Origin: an uncultured Prevotella sp.
GTDB lineage: Bacteria; Bacteroidota; Bacteroidia; Bacteroidales; Bacteroidaceae
DNA: 37,558 nt
Assembly: GCA_946402275.1 (NCBI GenBank)
Contig: CAMIVY010000028.1
Span: 1-37,558 of the forward strand
Direction: 5' to 3'
A program made the position numbers and the translations under genes. This document shows, piece by piece, positions 16,058 through 23,878 of this stretch (the stretch's first letter is position 1; each line of letters opens with the position of its first letter). The notes beneath the pieces were generated by a model that searched no databases, had not been told where the DNA came from, and worked only from the letters and a program-made list of their open reading frames with translations.

Positions 16058-16122
16058 TTTGCAAACTATGGCATAATTTCTTTGCAAAAGTGTGCAAATG
16101 ACCCTCTGAGAACTTTTGCAAA
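16058..16122. promoter_or_regulatory. Cluster of TTTGCAAA palindromes between divergent genes
   Basis: The 8-bp palindrome TTTGCAAA occurs at 16058-16065, 16081-16088 and 16115-16122, with a near copy TGTGCAAA at 16091-16098. All lie between the divergent promoters of the trpS operon and the HTH regulator gene. They could be operator sites, perhaps of the adjacent regulator. Confidence 0.4.
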
Positions 16123-16154
16123 CCTTTTTTCTTGGTGGGTTTGCGATTTTTTCA

Positions 16155-16162
16155 TAATTTTG
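16155..16162 (+). promoter_or_regulatory. -7 element of the HTH regulator-nfeD-SPFH operon
   Basis: TAATTTTG, 25 bases before the ATG at 16188. A TTGG sits 19 bases upstream as a weak -33 element. Confidence 0.55.
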
Positions 16163-16187
16163 CATCAACGAAAACGAGAAAAAGAAT

Positions 16188-16703
16188 ATGACAACTATCC
16201 TGACTGACCGCGAACTGTTCCTGCTGATGATCTGTACGGTGTTCTATGTCACCTTATTTATATTAGTGATACAAAATAACCGCAGGAAGATTCAGTTGCT
16301 GCAAAGCCGACTGGATAACATCCACGCCCTGCAGAAAATGGCAGTGATGGAGCAACGGACCTCAGACAAGAGTACGCTGATGAGCTCGCCCATCTACCTT
16401 CGCATCAAACAGTACCTGAACGAGGGGCGCAGCATGACGGAGAGCGACTGGACAGAACTGACCAAGGCGGTTGACACAACCTATGCGGGATTTACCGATA
16501 AGCTATACAGCCTTTACCGTATGAGCGAACAGGATTTACACGTCAGTCTGCTCATCAAGATTCGCCTACAGCCCAAGGACATCGCCACGCTGACTGCTCA
16601 CTCGAAGGAAAGCATAGCTACCACACGCAGCCGCCTTTACCAAAAGGTGTTCGGCAAGAAAGGGAGCACTAAAGACTGGGACGACTTTATCCTATCGATT
16701 TGA
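16188..16703 (+). CDS. Membrane-anchored helix-turn-helix regulator
   Basis: 171 residues. One membrane segment near the N-terminus (about 10-28, LLMICTVFYVTLFILVI) is followed by a coiled-coil stretch (RRKIQLLQSRLDNIHALQKM). The C-terminal 60 residues form a LuxR/GerE-like helix-turn-helix: SLLIKIRLQPKDIATLTAHS, then KESIATTRSRLYQKVFGKKG. This matches the C-terminal part of Bacteroidetes TPR-type membrane regulators, but without their sensor repeats. It is probably a DNA-binding protein tethered to the inner membrane; its target is unknown, and the TTTGCAAA cluster upstream is a candidate. It precedes nfeD and the SPFH gene, and heptamer arrays start 3 bases after its stop. Confidence 0.7.
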   Translation: MTTILTDRELFLLMICTVFYVTLFILVIQNNRRKIQLLQSRLDNIHALQKMAVMEQRTSDKSTLMSSPIYLRIKQYLNEGRSMTESDWTELTKAVDTTYAGFTDKLYSLYRMSEQDLHVSLLIKIRLQPKDIATLTAHSKESIATTRSRLYQKVFGKKGSTKDWDDFILSI

Positions 16704-16706
16704 TAC

Positions 16707-16781
16707 ATTAAAGATTAAATATTAAACATTAAATGCGCTTCGCTTAGAAGTAGATTAAATATTAAACATTAAAGATTAAAG
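16707..16781. repeat. Two heptamer arrays, unit ATTAAAN, four copies each
   Basis: Array 1 (16707-16734): ATTAAAG, ATTAAAT, ATTAAAC, ATTAAAT. Array 2 (16754-16781): ATTAAAT, ATTAAAC, ATTAAAG, ATTAAAG. They are separated by 19 bases containing a small CTTC-gctta-GAAG hairpin. The arrays fill the spacer from the regulator stop to the nfeD start. Confidence 0.92.
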
Positions 16782-16784
16782 CAT

Positions 16785-17228
16785 ATGATTGAGTACTTTT
16801 TAGAAAACATGTGGCAGGTATGGGCCATCATAGCCATCGTCTGCCTGATTCTGGAGCTTTCGTCAGGTGATTTCTTCATCATCTGCTTCTCCATCGGAGG
16901 TGTGTTCGCACTGATTGGTGCAGCACTGGGAATCAACATCTACTGGCAACTGTTCATCTTTGCCATTTTCTCGCTGCTAAGTGTCATCTTCGTGCGCCCT
17001 GTGGCCCTGCGGTGGTTGCATAAGAACGCCCCCAACAAGGCAAGCAATGCCGATGCCCTGTTAGGCCGCACAGGTCGTGTGACAGAAGCTATCAAGGCTG
17101 GCAACAGCGGATACGTACAGATAGACGGAGACCTGTGGAAAGCCGTCAGCCAGACGGATATTCCCGAAGGTACTTCCGTGCGCGTCATCGGACGTAAAAG
17201 CACCATCATTACGGTGGAAACGTTGTAA
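16785..17228 (+). CDS. NfeD-like membrane protein
   Basis: 147 residues, short-type NfeD. Three membrane spans (about 8-25, 30-48, 52-72) are followed by a soluble OB-fold-like domain (about 85-147) with LLGRTGRVTEAIKAGNSGYV and WKAVSQTDIPEGTSVRVIG. NfeD proteins are almost always encoded next to SPFH (stomatin/prohibitin-like) proteins, as here, and are thought to work with them in membrane microdomain organisation or quality control. The start at 16785 lies right after a heptamer array; another array begins within its own stop codon. Confidence 0.9.
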   Translation: MIEYFLENMWQVWAIIAIVCLILELSSGDFFIICFSIGGVFALIGAALGINIYWQLFIFAIFSLLSVIFVRPVALRWLHKNAPNKASNADALLGRTGRVTEAIKAGNSGYVQIDGDLWKAVSQTDIPEGTSVRVIGRKSTIITVETL

Positions 17229-17268
17229 CAAGAAACAATAAACAATAAACGTTAAACAATAAACAAAA
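17227..17268. repeat. Heptamer tandem array, unit AACAATA, six copies
   Basis: AACAAGA, AACAATA, AACAATA, AACGTTA, AACAATA and AACAAAA in perfect register. It begins inside the nfeD stop codon and ends six bases before the SPFH start. Confidence 0.92.
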
Positions 17269-17274
17269 AAAATT

Positions 17275-18228
17275 ATGGACATTATGAGTTATGTATTAAT
17301 TGCCATCATCGTACTGGTGGTTATCTTCGCCAAAATGGCATTGGTGATTATCCCACAGTCTGAAACCCGTATTATTGAGCGTTTGGGACGTTACTACGCC
17401 ACACTGAACCCGGGTATTAACATCATCATCCCCTTCATCGACCGCGCCAAGGAGATTGTCGTTCTGAACCGTGGACGCTATGCTTACTCCAACTCGATTG
17501 ACCTCCGTGAGCAGGTTTACGACTTCCCCTCACAGAATGTTATTACAAAGGATAACATCCAGATGGAGATCAATGCCCTGCTGTACTTCCAGATTGTTGA
17601 TCCATTCAAGGCGGTGTATGAGATTTCCAATCTGCCCAATGCTATCGAGAAGCTGACACAGACCACGCTGCGTAACATCATCGGTGAACTGGAACTGGAC
17701 GAGACGCTGACATCGCGCGACACCATCAACACCAAGTTGCGCGCCGTACTGGACGATGCCACCGACAAATGGGGTGTGAAGGTAAATCGCGTTGAGTTAC
17801 AGGATATCGTGCCTCCTGCAACGGTACTGAACGCAATGGAGAAACAGATGCAGGCCGAACGTAACAAGCGTGCACAGATTCTGACCTCTGAGGGTGAGAA
17901 AGCAGCTGAGATCCTGGCATCAGAAGGTGAGAAGACTGCCATCATCAACCGTGCTGATGCCCAGAAGCAACAAGCCATCCTACACGCTGAAGGTGAGGCA
18001 CAGGCACGCATCCGCAAGGCAGAAGCTGAAGCCAAGGCTATCGAACTGATTACGGAGGCTGTAGGCAAATCGACCAATCCGGCCAACTACCTGCTAGCAC
18101 AGAAATACATCCAGATGATGCAGGAACTGGCTTCGGGCGACAAGACAAAGACGGTTTATCTGCCTTACGAAGCCACCAACTTGTTGGGAAGTATCGGAGG
18201 CATAAAAGATTTATTCAAGTCTGAATAA
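17275..18228 (+). CDS. SPFH/band 7 (stomatin-like) membrane protein
   Basis: 317 residues. One N-terminal membrane anchor (about 5-23, VLIAIIVLVVIFAKMALV) is followed by the SPFH domain (about 25-195) with PQSETRIIERLGRYYATLNPG, NVITKDNIQMEINALLYFQI and WGVKVNRVELQDIVPP. A coiled coil of GEKAAEILASEGEK-type repeats follows (about 200-265). These proteins form ring-like oligomers at the membrane and organise or protect proteins there; QmcA and stomatin are relatives. It ends the regulator-nfeD-SPFH unit, and a strong hairpin terminator begins 7 bases after the stop. The ATG at 17275 and one three codons later (17284) are both possible. Confidence 0.95.
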   Translation: MDIMSYVLIAIIVLVVIFAKMALVIIPQSETRIIERLGRYYATLNPGINIIIPFIDRAKEIVVLNRGRYAYSNSIDLREQVYDFPSQNVITKDNIQMEINALLYFQIVDPFKAVYEISNLPNAIEKLTQTTLRNIIGELELDETLTSRDTINTKLRAVLDDATDKWGVKVNRVELQDIVPPATVLNAMEKQMQAERNKRAQILTSEGEKAAEILASEGEKTAIINRADAQKQQAILHAEGEAQARIRKAEAEAKAIELITEAVGKSTNPANYLLAQKYIQMMQELASGDKTKTVYLPYEATNLLGSIGGIKDLFKSE

Positions 18229-18234
18229 AACAAA

Positions 18235-18290
18235 ATGAGAAATGGGCTGCCGCAATCCCCAGACAATCGGATGCGCAGCCCATTTCTCAT
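18235..18290. terminator. Bidirectional hairpin between convergent genes
   Basis: ATGAGAAATGGGCTGC (18235-18250) and GCAGCCCATTTCTCAT (18275-18290) are a perfect 16-bp inverted repeat with a 24-base loop. It separates the SPFH gene from the convergent kinase gene. Its right arm runs into a heptamer array. Confidence 0.8.
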
Positions 18291-18315
18291 TACTCATTTC
18301 TCATTACTCATTTCT
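18281..18315. repeat. Heptamer tandem array, units CATTTCT/CATTACT, five copies
   Basis: CATTTCT and CATTACT alternate over five units in perfect register. The first unit is part of the terminator arm and the last overlaps the kinase stop codon and final Lys codons. The same family flanks the 5S-23S spacer. Confidence 0.93.
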
Positions 18316-19450
18316 TCAGCGGTATCGTAAAGCTGAAGATGGAGCCTTCGCCCTCCACGGACTCTACATAAGCATCTCCCCCATTCTTGCGGGCAAAATC
18401 CTGACAAAGCTGAAGTCCAAGACCTGACCCTTCTTCACCGCCAGTACCATAGGTCGTTTCACCCTTATGGAAGATTGTGCTTACACGGTCGGCAGCAATT
18501 CCCACACCGTGGTCGCGAACGCAGATACGGACAAAGTCACCATCTCTCTTGTAGAACACCTCAATGCCCTTGCCCTCTGGCGTAAACTTGATGGCATTGG
18601 AAATAAGGTTGCGGAGGATGGTCTTTACCATATCGTTGTCGGCATGAACCGTTATTTTCTCATCAGAAGGCAGATACTTCAAGTCTATCTTCTTCATCTC
18701 GGCTATCATCATGAAGATGTCCACCACACCAGGAACAACCTCATCAAGGTCAAAATCCTGATAGACGACATTCAGACGACCCGTCTGGCTCTTCGTCCAC
18801 TTCAGCAGGTTGTCCAACAGGTCATGCGTTTCCTCTGACTCACGGTTCGCCTTGTCAAGGAGCTCGAAAATCTCAGGTCCCACAGTCTCGGGAGATACCA
18901 CATTGACTGCCAGATTCAATACCATACGGATGGAAGCCATTGGCGAGCGAAGGTCATGGGCTATGACGGAGTACATCTTGTCACGGTTGCTGATAGTACG
19001 GCGCAACTCTTCATTCTGTCGCTCAATAATTCGCTTGGCAGCAACCAACTGTATCTGGTGCATAACACGCATCACCAGCTCTTCCTTGTTGAAGGGCTTT
19101 GTCAGGAAATCATTACCACCACTTTGGAAACCCTTTACCAAATCGGAAGGATTGTTCAGAGCAGTGAGGAAAATGATGGGAATATCTTGCGTTTCAGGAT
19201 CGCCTTTCAGAATAACTGCTGTATCAAAACCGTTCAACTCAGGCATCATGACATCCAACAGGATAAGGTCTGGCTTATCCTTCTTAGCCACCTCGATACA
19301 TGCTTTACCATTATTAGCCGTGCACACCTGAAATTTCTCGTTTGTCAACAATATCTTGAGTAACAAAACATTGCTGACAACATCATCCACAATCAGGATT
19401 TTATAGTCGCTTCGATTTATTTTTGATTCAAAACTTTCATTTAGCTCCAT
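18308..19450 (-). CDS. Soluble response regulator-histidine kinase hybrid
   Basis: 380 residues, no membrane segment. N-terminal receiver domain (about 15-130): acidic pair D22/D23, phospho-acceptor D66 in LILLDVMMPELNGFD, and K118 in FLTKPF. The kinase follows: HisKA with H165 in SVIAHDLRSPMASIRM, then HATPase_c with NLISNAIKFTPEG (N box), DHGVGI (G1) and GSGLGL (G2). The receiver-first order means another kinase may phosphorylate it and switch its own kinase activity, as in cytoplasmic relay proteins; this is inferred from architecture. No partner is encoded nearby. A TACTTTTG promoter box with a near-perfect palindrome behind it lies upstream. Confidence 0.92.
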   Translation of the reverse strand: MELNESFESKINRSDYKILIVDDVVSNVLLLKILLTNEKFQVCTANNGKACIEVAKKDKPDLILLDVMMPELNGFDTAVILKGDPETQDIPIIFLTALNNPSDLVKGFQSGGNDFLTKPFNKEELVMRVMHQIQLVAAKRIIERQNEELRRTISNRDKMYSVIAHDLRSPMASIRMVLNLAVNVVSPETVGPEIFELLDKANRESEETHDLLDNLLKWTKSQTGRLNVVYQDFDLDEVVPGVVDIFMMIAEMKKIDLKYLPSDEKITVHADNDMVKTILRNLISNAIKFTPEGKGIEVFYKRDGDFVRICVRDHGVGIAADRVSTIFHKGETTYGTGGEEGSGLGLQLCQDFARKNGGDAYVESVEGEGSIFSFTIPLKK

Positions 19451-19484
19451 TCGATTTTTTCGGCTTTTAGTTTATTACTGAATG

Positions 19485-19516
19485 CAAAAGTAGCAAATAT
19501 CTGGCGAATCGCCAAA
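19485..19516 (-). promoter_or_regulatory. Promoter of the hybrid kinase gene
   Basis: On the minus strand, TTTG (19516-19513), 20 bases, then TACTTTTG (19492-19485). The -33 element and spacer lie inside the palindrome at 19493-19523. Confidence 0.65.
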
Positions 19517-19523
19517 TATTTGC
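19493..19523. repeat. 31-bp near-perfect palindrome between carB and the kinase gene
   Basis: GCAAATATCTGGCGA, one base, then TCGCCAAATATTTGC: 14 of 15 positions pair. It starts 9 bases after the carB stop and touches the kinase -7 box, so it may be the carB terminator, an operator for the kinase, or both. Confidence 0.75.
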
Positions 19524-19531
19524 CGAACTTT

Positions 19532-22500
19532 TTACTTATACTCGCTCCATGCCTTGATGCCAATGCCTTCAATACCCACCGTACAGAAAGCCTGAATGAA
19601 GGCAGAAGCCAGTCGCGCATTAGTGATAAGAGGTACGTTCAAATCAATGGCGGCACGACGGATTTTATAACCGTTGGTGAGTTCGTGAGAGGTCAGATTC
19701 TTCGGAATATTCACCACCATATCTATCTTGTGCTGGTGCAGCAAATCCAAAGCCTGAGGCTGTCCCTCGTCAGAAGGCCAGTGCACTAACGTGTTCTGCA
19801 CACCATTGTCTGTCAGGTATTTAGAGGTACCACCTGTTGCATAAAGCTCATAGCCGTGTTCTATCAGCATACGTGCTGCATCCAACATCTCGGCCTTCTG
19901 CTTGGCACTACCCGTAGAGAGCAATACCGTCTTCTTGGGAATGCGATGGCCCACAGAGAGCATAGCCTTCAGCAGGGCCGTGTTGGTATTGTCGCCTATG
20001 CAACCTACCTCACCGGTAGAGGCCATATCAACGCCCAGCACAGGATCGGCCTTCTGCAGACGGTTGAAAGAGAACTGTGAGGCCTTGATGCCCACATAGT
20101 CGAGATCGAAAAGGTTCTTGGCAGGTTTCTCAACGGGCAATCCCAGCATAACTTTGGTAGCCAGTTCGATGAGGTTCAGCTTGAGTACCTTCGAAACGAA
20201 GGGGAAGGAGCGCGAGGCTCGCAGGTTACACTCAATGACCAGGATATCATTCTCGCGCGCCATATATTGAATATTGAAGGGACCGTTGATATGCAGTGCC
20301 TTAGCTATCTGGCGTGAGATGCGTTTGATGCGTCGTACCGTCTCGACATACAATTTCTGGGGCGGGAACTGGATGGTGGCATCGCCAGAGTGGACGCCAG
20401 CAAACTCTATATGTTCAGAAATGGCATAAGCCAGTATCTCACCATCCTTGGCAACAGCATCCATCTCAATTTCCTTGGCATGTTCTATGAACTTGGAAAC
20501 CACCACGGGATGGTCTTCTGAGACATTAGCAGCCAGCTGCAGGAACTTCTCCAATTCGTCCTTGTTGGAGCAAACATTCATGGCAGCACCCGAGAGCACA
20601 TAAGAGGGACGTACCAGCACGGGGAAACCGACACGCTCCACAAACTCGTCAATGTCCTGCATTGAGGTCAGCGCACGCCACTCGGGCTGGTTGACACCCA
20701 GTTCGTTCAGCATCTGCGAGAACTTGGCACGGTCTTCTGCACCGTCGATATCGCTGGCTTGCGTGCCCAGAATGCGCACACCGGCCTCATCAAGATAGAC
20801 GGCGAGGTTGTTAGGTATCTGACCACCCGTGGAAACAATAACGCCATAGGGCATTTCCATATCTATGATGTCGAGCACACGCTCGAAGGTCAGCTCGTCG
20901 AAATAGAGGCGGTCGCACATGTCATAGTCCGTAGAAACGGTTTCCGGGTTGTAGTTGATCATGATAGAGCGCCACCCTTCCTTACGAATGGTGTTCAGCG
21001 CCTGCACGCCGCACCAGTCGAACTCGACACTGCTTCCAATGCGATAGGCTCCTGAGCCCAGCACGATGATGCTACGATGGTCGTTCTCATACTGGATATC
21101 GCCCTTCTCGCCTGAATAGGTGACATACAGGTAGTTGGTCTGGGCAGGATATTCGGCTGCGAGCGTATCAATCTGCTTCACCACAGGAACAATGCCTAAC
21201 TGCTTGCGACGATTGCGAACCACGAGGACGGCCTTGTGCATGGTATCAAACTCCTGTTCCAATCCGATGGCACGGGCTATCTGGAAATCGGTAAAGCCAT
21301 AGATTTTGGCCTGGCGGAGCAATTCCTGGTCGAGGGTATTGATATGCTGCTTCTTCAACTGCTCATCGATATCAATGATGTGCTTTAACTTATAGAGGAA
21401 CCACTTGTCAATCTTGGTCAACTCATGGATACGGTCGATGTCGTACTGAGGCAGGTGCATGGCCTTGGAAATAACAAACACACGCTTGTCAGTAGGCTCA
21501 CGCAAGGCAGCATCGATATCGGGAATCTTCAGCTCCTTGTTCTCCACAAAGCCGTGCATCCCCTGCCCTATCATGCGCAGGCCTTTCTGAATGGCTTCCT
21601 CGAAGTTACGGCCAATGGCCATCACCTCGCCCACACTCTTCATGCTAGAACCCAGTTCCTTATCGACACCGTGGAACTTGGAGAGGTCCCAACGTGGTAT
21701 CTTACAGACCACATAGTCGAGGGCTGGCTCGAAAAAGGCACTGGTAGTCTTGGTAACGGAATTCTTCAATTCGAAAAGTCCATAGCCCAAGCCTAGTTTG
21801 GCAGCAACGAAGGCCAAGGGATAACCTGTGGCTTTAGAAGCCAGGGCGGAAGAGCGCGAAAGGCGGGCGTTGACCTCAATGACACGATAGTCCTCAGACT
21901 GAGGGTCGAAGGCATACTGCACATTACACTCGCCCACGATACCGATGTGACGGATAATCTTGATGGCAAGGGCACGCAGCTTATGATATTCTGAGTTGGT
22001 CAGGGTCTGCGAGGGAGCTATTACGATGCTCTCGCCGGTATGGATGCCCAGAGGGTCGAAATTTTCCATATTGCAGACGGTGATACAGTTGTCAAAACGG
22101 TCGCGTACCACCTCATACTCTATCTCCTTCCAGCCTTTCAGACTTTTCTCCACCAGTACCTGCGGCGAGAAGGCAAAGGCTTTCTCTGCTAACTTGTCAA
22201 GTTCCTCTTCGTTATCACAAAAACCGGAACCCAGTCCGCCCAAGGCATAGGCGGCACGAAGAATGACCGGATAGCCCAGTGACATGGCTGCCTGACGGGC
22301 CTGCTGGATGTTCTCGCAAGCCTCGCTCTTGATGGTCTTCACATCTATCTCGTCGAGCTTCTTAACGAACAGTTCACGGTCCTCGGTGTCAATAATGGCC
22401 TGCACAGGAGTACCCAGCACACGCACGCCATACTTCTCCAGCACACCACTCTTGTAAAGTTCCACGCCACAGTTCAGTGCGGTCTGACCACCGAAAGCCA

Positions 22501-22759
22501 ACAGGATACCGTCAGGGCGTTCCTTCTGGATAACTTGTTCGACAAAATAGGGCTGTACAGGCAGGAAATATACCTCGTCGGCAACACCCTCTGACGTTTG
22601 CACGGTGGCAATATTCGGATTGATGAGCACCGTCTTGATACCTTCTTCACGCAAGGCTTTCAAGGCCTGGCTACCGGAATAGTCGAACTCGCCTGCCTCA
22701 CCGATTTTCAGTGCGCCACTTCCTAAGAGCAACACTTTCTTGATATTATCGTATTTCAT
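19532..22759 (-). CDS. carB: Carbamoyl-phosphate synthase, large subunit
   Basis: 1075 residues, normal length. It uses ammonia from CarA, bicarbonate and two ATP to make carbamoyl phosphate for pyrimidine and arginine synthesis. Two similar ATP-grasp halves are visible. The first begins KKVLLLGSGALKIGEAGEFD and the second HRSIIVLGSGAYRIGSSVEFD. Each has a ligand-binding stretch: VIEVNARLSRSSALASKATG and VIECNLRASRSFPFVSKVL. The C-terminal allosteric MGS-like domain includes GYELYATGGTSKYLTDNG. A GTG at 22762 directly follows the carA stop, but the ATG at 22759 (MKYDNIKKV) is the more likely start; either way translation is probably coupled to carA. Confidence 0.97.
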   Translation of the reverse strand: MKYDNIKKVLLLGSGALKIGEAGEFDYSGSQALKALREEGIKTVLINPNIATVQTSEGVADEVYFLPVQPYFVEQVIQKERPDGILLAFGGQTALNCGVELYKSGVLEKYGVRVLGTPVQAIIDTEDRELFVKKLDEIDVKTIKSEACENIQQARQAAMSLGYPVILRAAYALGGLGSGFCDNEEELDKLAEKAFAFSPQVLVEKSLKGWKEIEYEVVRDRFDNCITVCNMENFDPLGIHTGESIVIAPSQTLTNSEYHKLRALAIKIIRHIGIVGECNVQYAFDPQSEDYRVIEVNARLSRSSALASKATGYPLAFVAAKLGLGYGLFELKNSVTKTTSAFFEPALDYVVCKIPRWDLSKFHGVDKELGSSMKSVGEVMAIGRNFEEAIQKGLRMIGQGMHGFVENKELKIPDIDAALREPTDKRVFVISKAMHLPQYDIDRIHELTKIDKWFLYKLKHIIDIDEQLKKQHINTLDQELLRQAKIYGFTDFQIARAIGLEQEFDTMHKAVLVVRNRRKQLGIVPVVKQIDTLAAEYPAQTNYLYVTYSGEKGDIQYENDHRSIIVLGSGAYRIGSSVEFDWCGVQALNTIRKEGWRSIMINYNPETVSTDYDMCDRLYFDELTFERVLDIIDMEMPYGVIVSTGGQIPNNLAVYLDEAGVRILGTQASDIDGAEDRAKFSQMLNELGVNQPEWRALTSMQDIDEFVERVGFPVLVRPSYVLSGAAMNVCSNKDELEKFLQLAANVSEDHPVVVSKFIEHAKEIEMDAVAKDGEILAYAISEHIEFAGVHSGDATIQFPPQKLYVETVRRIKRISRQIAKALHINGPFNIQYMARENDILVIECNLRASRSFPFVSKVLKLNLIELATKVMLGLPVEKPAKNLFDLDYVGIKASQFSFNRLQKADPVLGVDMASTGEVGCIGDNTNTALLKAMLSVGHRIPKKTVLLSTGSAKQKAEMLDAARMLIEHGYELYATGGTSKYLTDNGVQNTLVHWPSDEGQPQALDLLHQHKIDMVVNIPKNLTSHELTNGYKIRRAAIDLNVPLITNARLASAFIQAFCTVGIEGIGIKAWSEYK

Positions 22760-22762
22760 CAC

Positions 22763-23869
22763 TTATAAAGCTTCTATAAAACGGTCAAACATAAATTCTG
22801 TATCAACAGGACCTGAACAGGCCTCTGGATGGAATTGGCTGGAGAACCAAGGGTTCGTCTGATGGCGGATGCCTTCGTTGGAACCATCGTTCATATTGAC
22901 AAACAACTCGCGCCACTCCTTGCCGAGCGTTGAAGCATCAACAGCATAGCCGTGATTCTGAGAGGTAACGTAGCAGCGGTTGGTACCCACCTCGCGAACA
23001 GGCTGGTTATGACTGCGATGACCGTATTTCAGCTTATAGATAGTAGCACCCGCAGCCTTCGCCAACAACTGGTTACCCATACAGATGCCACAAACGGGCT
23101 TACGACTGGCAGAGAGTTGCTTCTTCAGAATATCCACAGCATCGACACACTTATCTGGGTCGCCAGGACCATTAGCCAGAAACAGACCGTCGAACTGCAT
23201 TCCGGTATAATCATAGTTCCATGGAACACGAACCACTTCAACACCCCGATTGATAAGACAGCGGATAATATTGGCCTTCACACCACAATCCACCAGAACC
23301 ACCTTCTTACCTGCTCCCTCGTTATAGCGGATAACGTCCTTGCACGAGACACGCTCCACCCAGTTCACAGAACCATAGTCCTCCTGATTCTTATAAGACT
23401 CATTGGACTCATAAGCCCCATCGGACTCATCGGATTTATCCCCGAATAGCAACTTTCCCATCATCACACCATGCTCCCTGAGTACCTTGGTCAGCTGGCG
23501 GGTATCAATACCTGTCACGCCGGGCACCTGCTCACGTTTAAGCCATTCGCTAAGGCTTTCGTGGGCATTCCAGTGACTATACTGCTCACTGTAATCGCTC
23601 ACAATAAGTGCGGTGGCATAAATGCGGTCGCTTTCCATAAAAGTAGGCAGGCCATTCTTCTCAATACTGAACATCGGCACACCATAGTTACCTACCAAGG
23701 GGAAAGTGGTTACCAGCATCTGTCCGGCATAGCTTGGGTCGGTAAGCGACTCCGGATATCCCATCATGGCAGTGTTAAACACCACTTCACCGGCTACGTT
23801 TTTCTCATAGCCGAATGATTGTCCGTGAAACTGCGTTCCGTCATCTAAGACGAGTGTTACTTCTTTCAT
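22763..23869 (-). CDS. carA: Carbamoyl-phosphate synthase, small (glutaminase) subunit
   Basis: 368 residues, class I glutamine amidotransferase that supplies ammonia to CarB. The N-terminal domain (GTQFHGQSFGYEKNVAGEVV, NTAMMGYPESLTDPSYAGQ) and the catalytic triad motifs (Cys in GICMGNQLLAKAAG; His and Glu in SSQFHPEACSGP) are clear. The usual nucleophile context GxCxGH reads GICMGNQ here; the Cys itself is present. Residues about 143-160 (DKSDESDGAYESNESYKN) are Ser/Asp/Glu-rich and encoded by six tandem 9-bp units related to an intergenic array at 30267-30320, apparently an in-frame repeat expansion in a surface loop. The gene lies 9 bases after purF and touches carB. Confidence 0.97.
   Translation of the reverse strand: MKEVTLVLDDGTQFHGQSFGYEKNVAGEVVFNTAMMGYPESLTDPSYAGQMLVTTFPLVGNYGVPMFSIEKNGLPTFMESDRIYATALIVSDYSEQYSHWNAHESLSEWLKREQVPGVTGIDTRQLTKVLREHGVMMGKLLFGDKSDESDGAYESNESYKNQEDYGSVNWVERVSCKDVIRYNEGAGKKVVLVDCGVKANIIRCLINRGVEVVRVPWNYDYTGMQFDGLFLANGPGDPDKCVDAVDILKKQLSASRKPVCGICMGNQLLAKAAGATIYKLKYGHRSHNQPVREVGTNRCYVTSQNHGYAVDASTLGKEWRELFVNMNDGSNEGIRHQTNPWFSSQFHPEACSGPVDTEFMFDRFIEAL
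23389..23442. repeat. Nonamer tandem array inside carA, six copies
   Basis: On the plus strand: TCTTATAAG, ACTCATTGG, ACTCATAAG, CCCCATCGG, ACTCATCGG, ATTTATCCC. The 9-bp period keeps the carA frame. Units resemble the CCCCATAAG array after the asparaginase gene. Confidence 0.8.
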
Positions 23870-23878
23870 TGTTATCTT

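Noticed and set aside
16020..16121. N-terminal extension of the secreted lipocalin-like protein
   Set aside because: It would cover the promoter box and place the signal peptide internally.
22763..23869. CarA lacking a catalytic residue because of GICMGNQ instead of GICLGHQ
   Set aside because: The nucleophile Cys and the His/Glu pair in FHPEA are present; as far as I recall the Asn variant is normal in this phylum.
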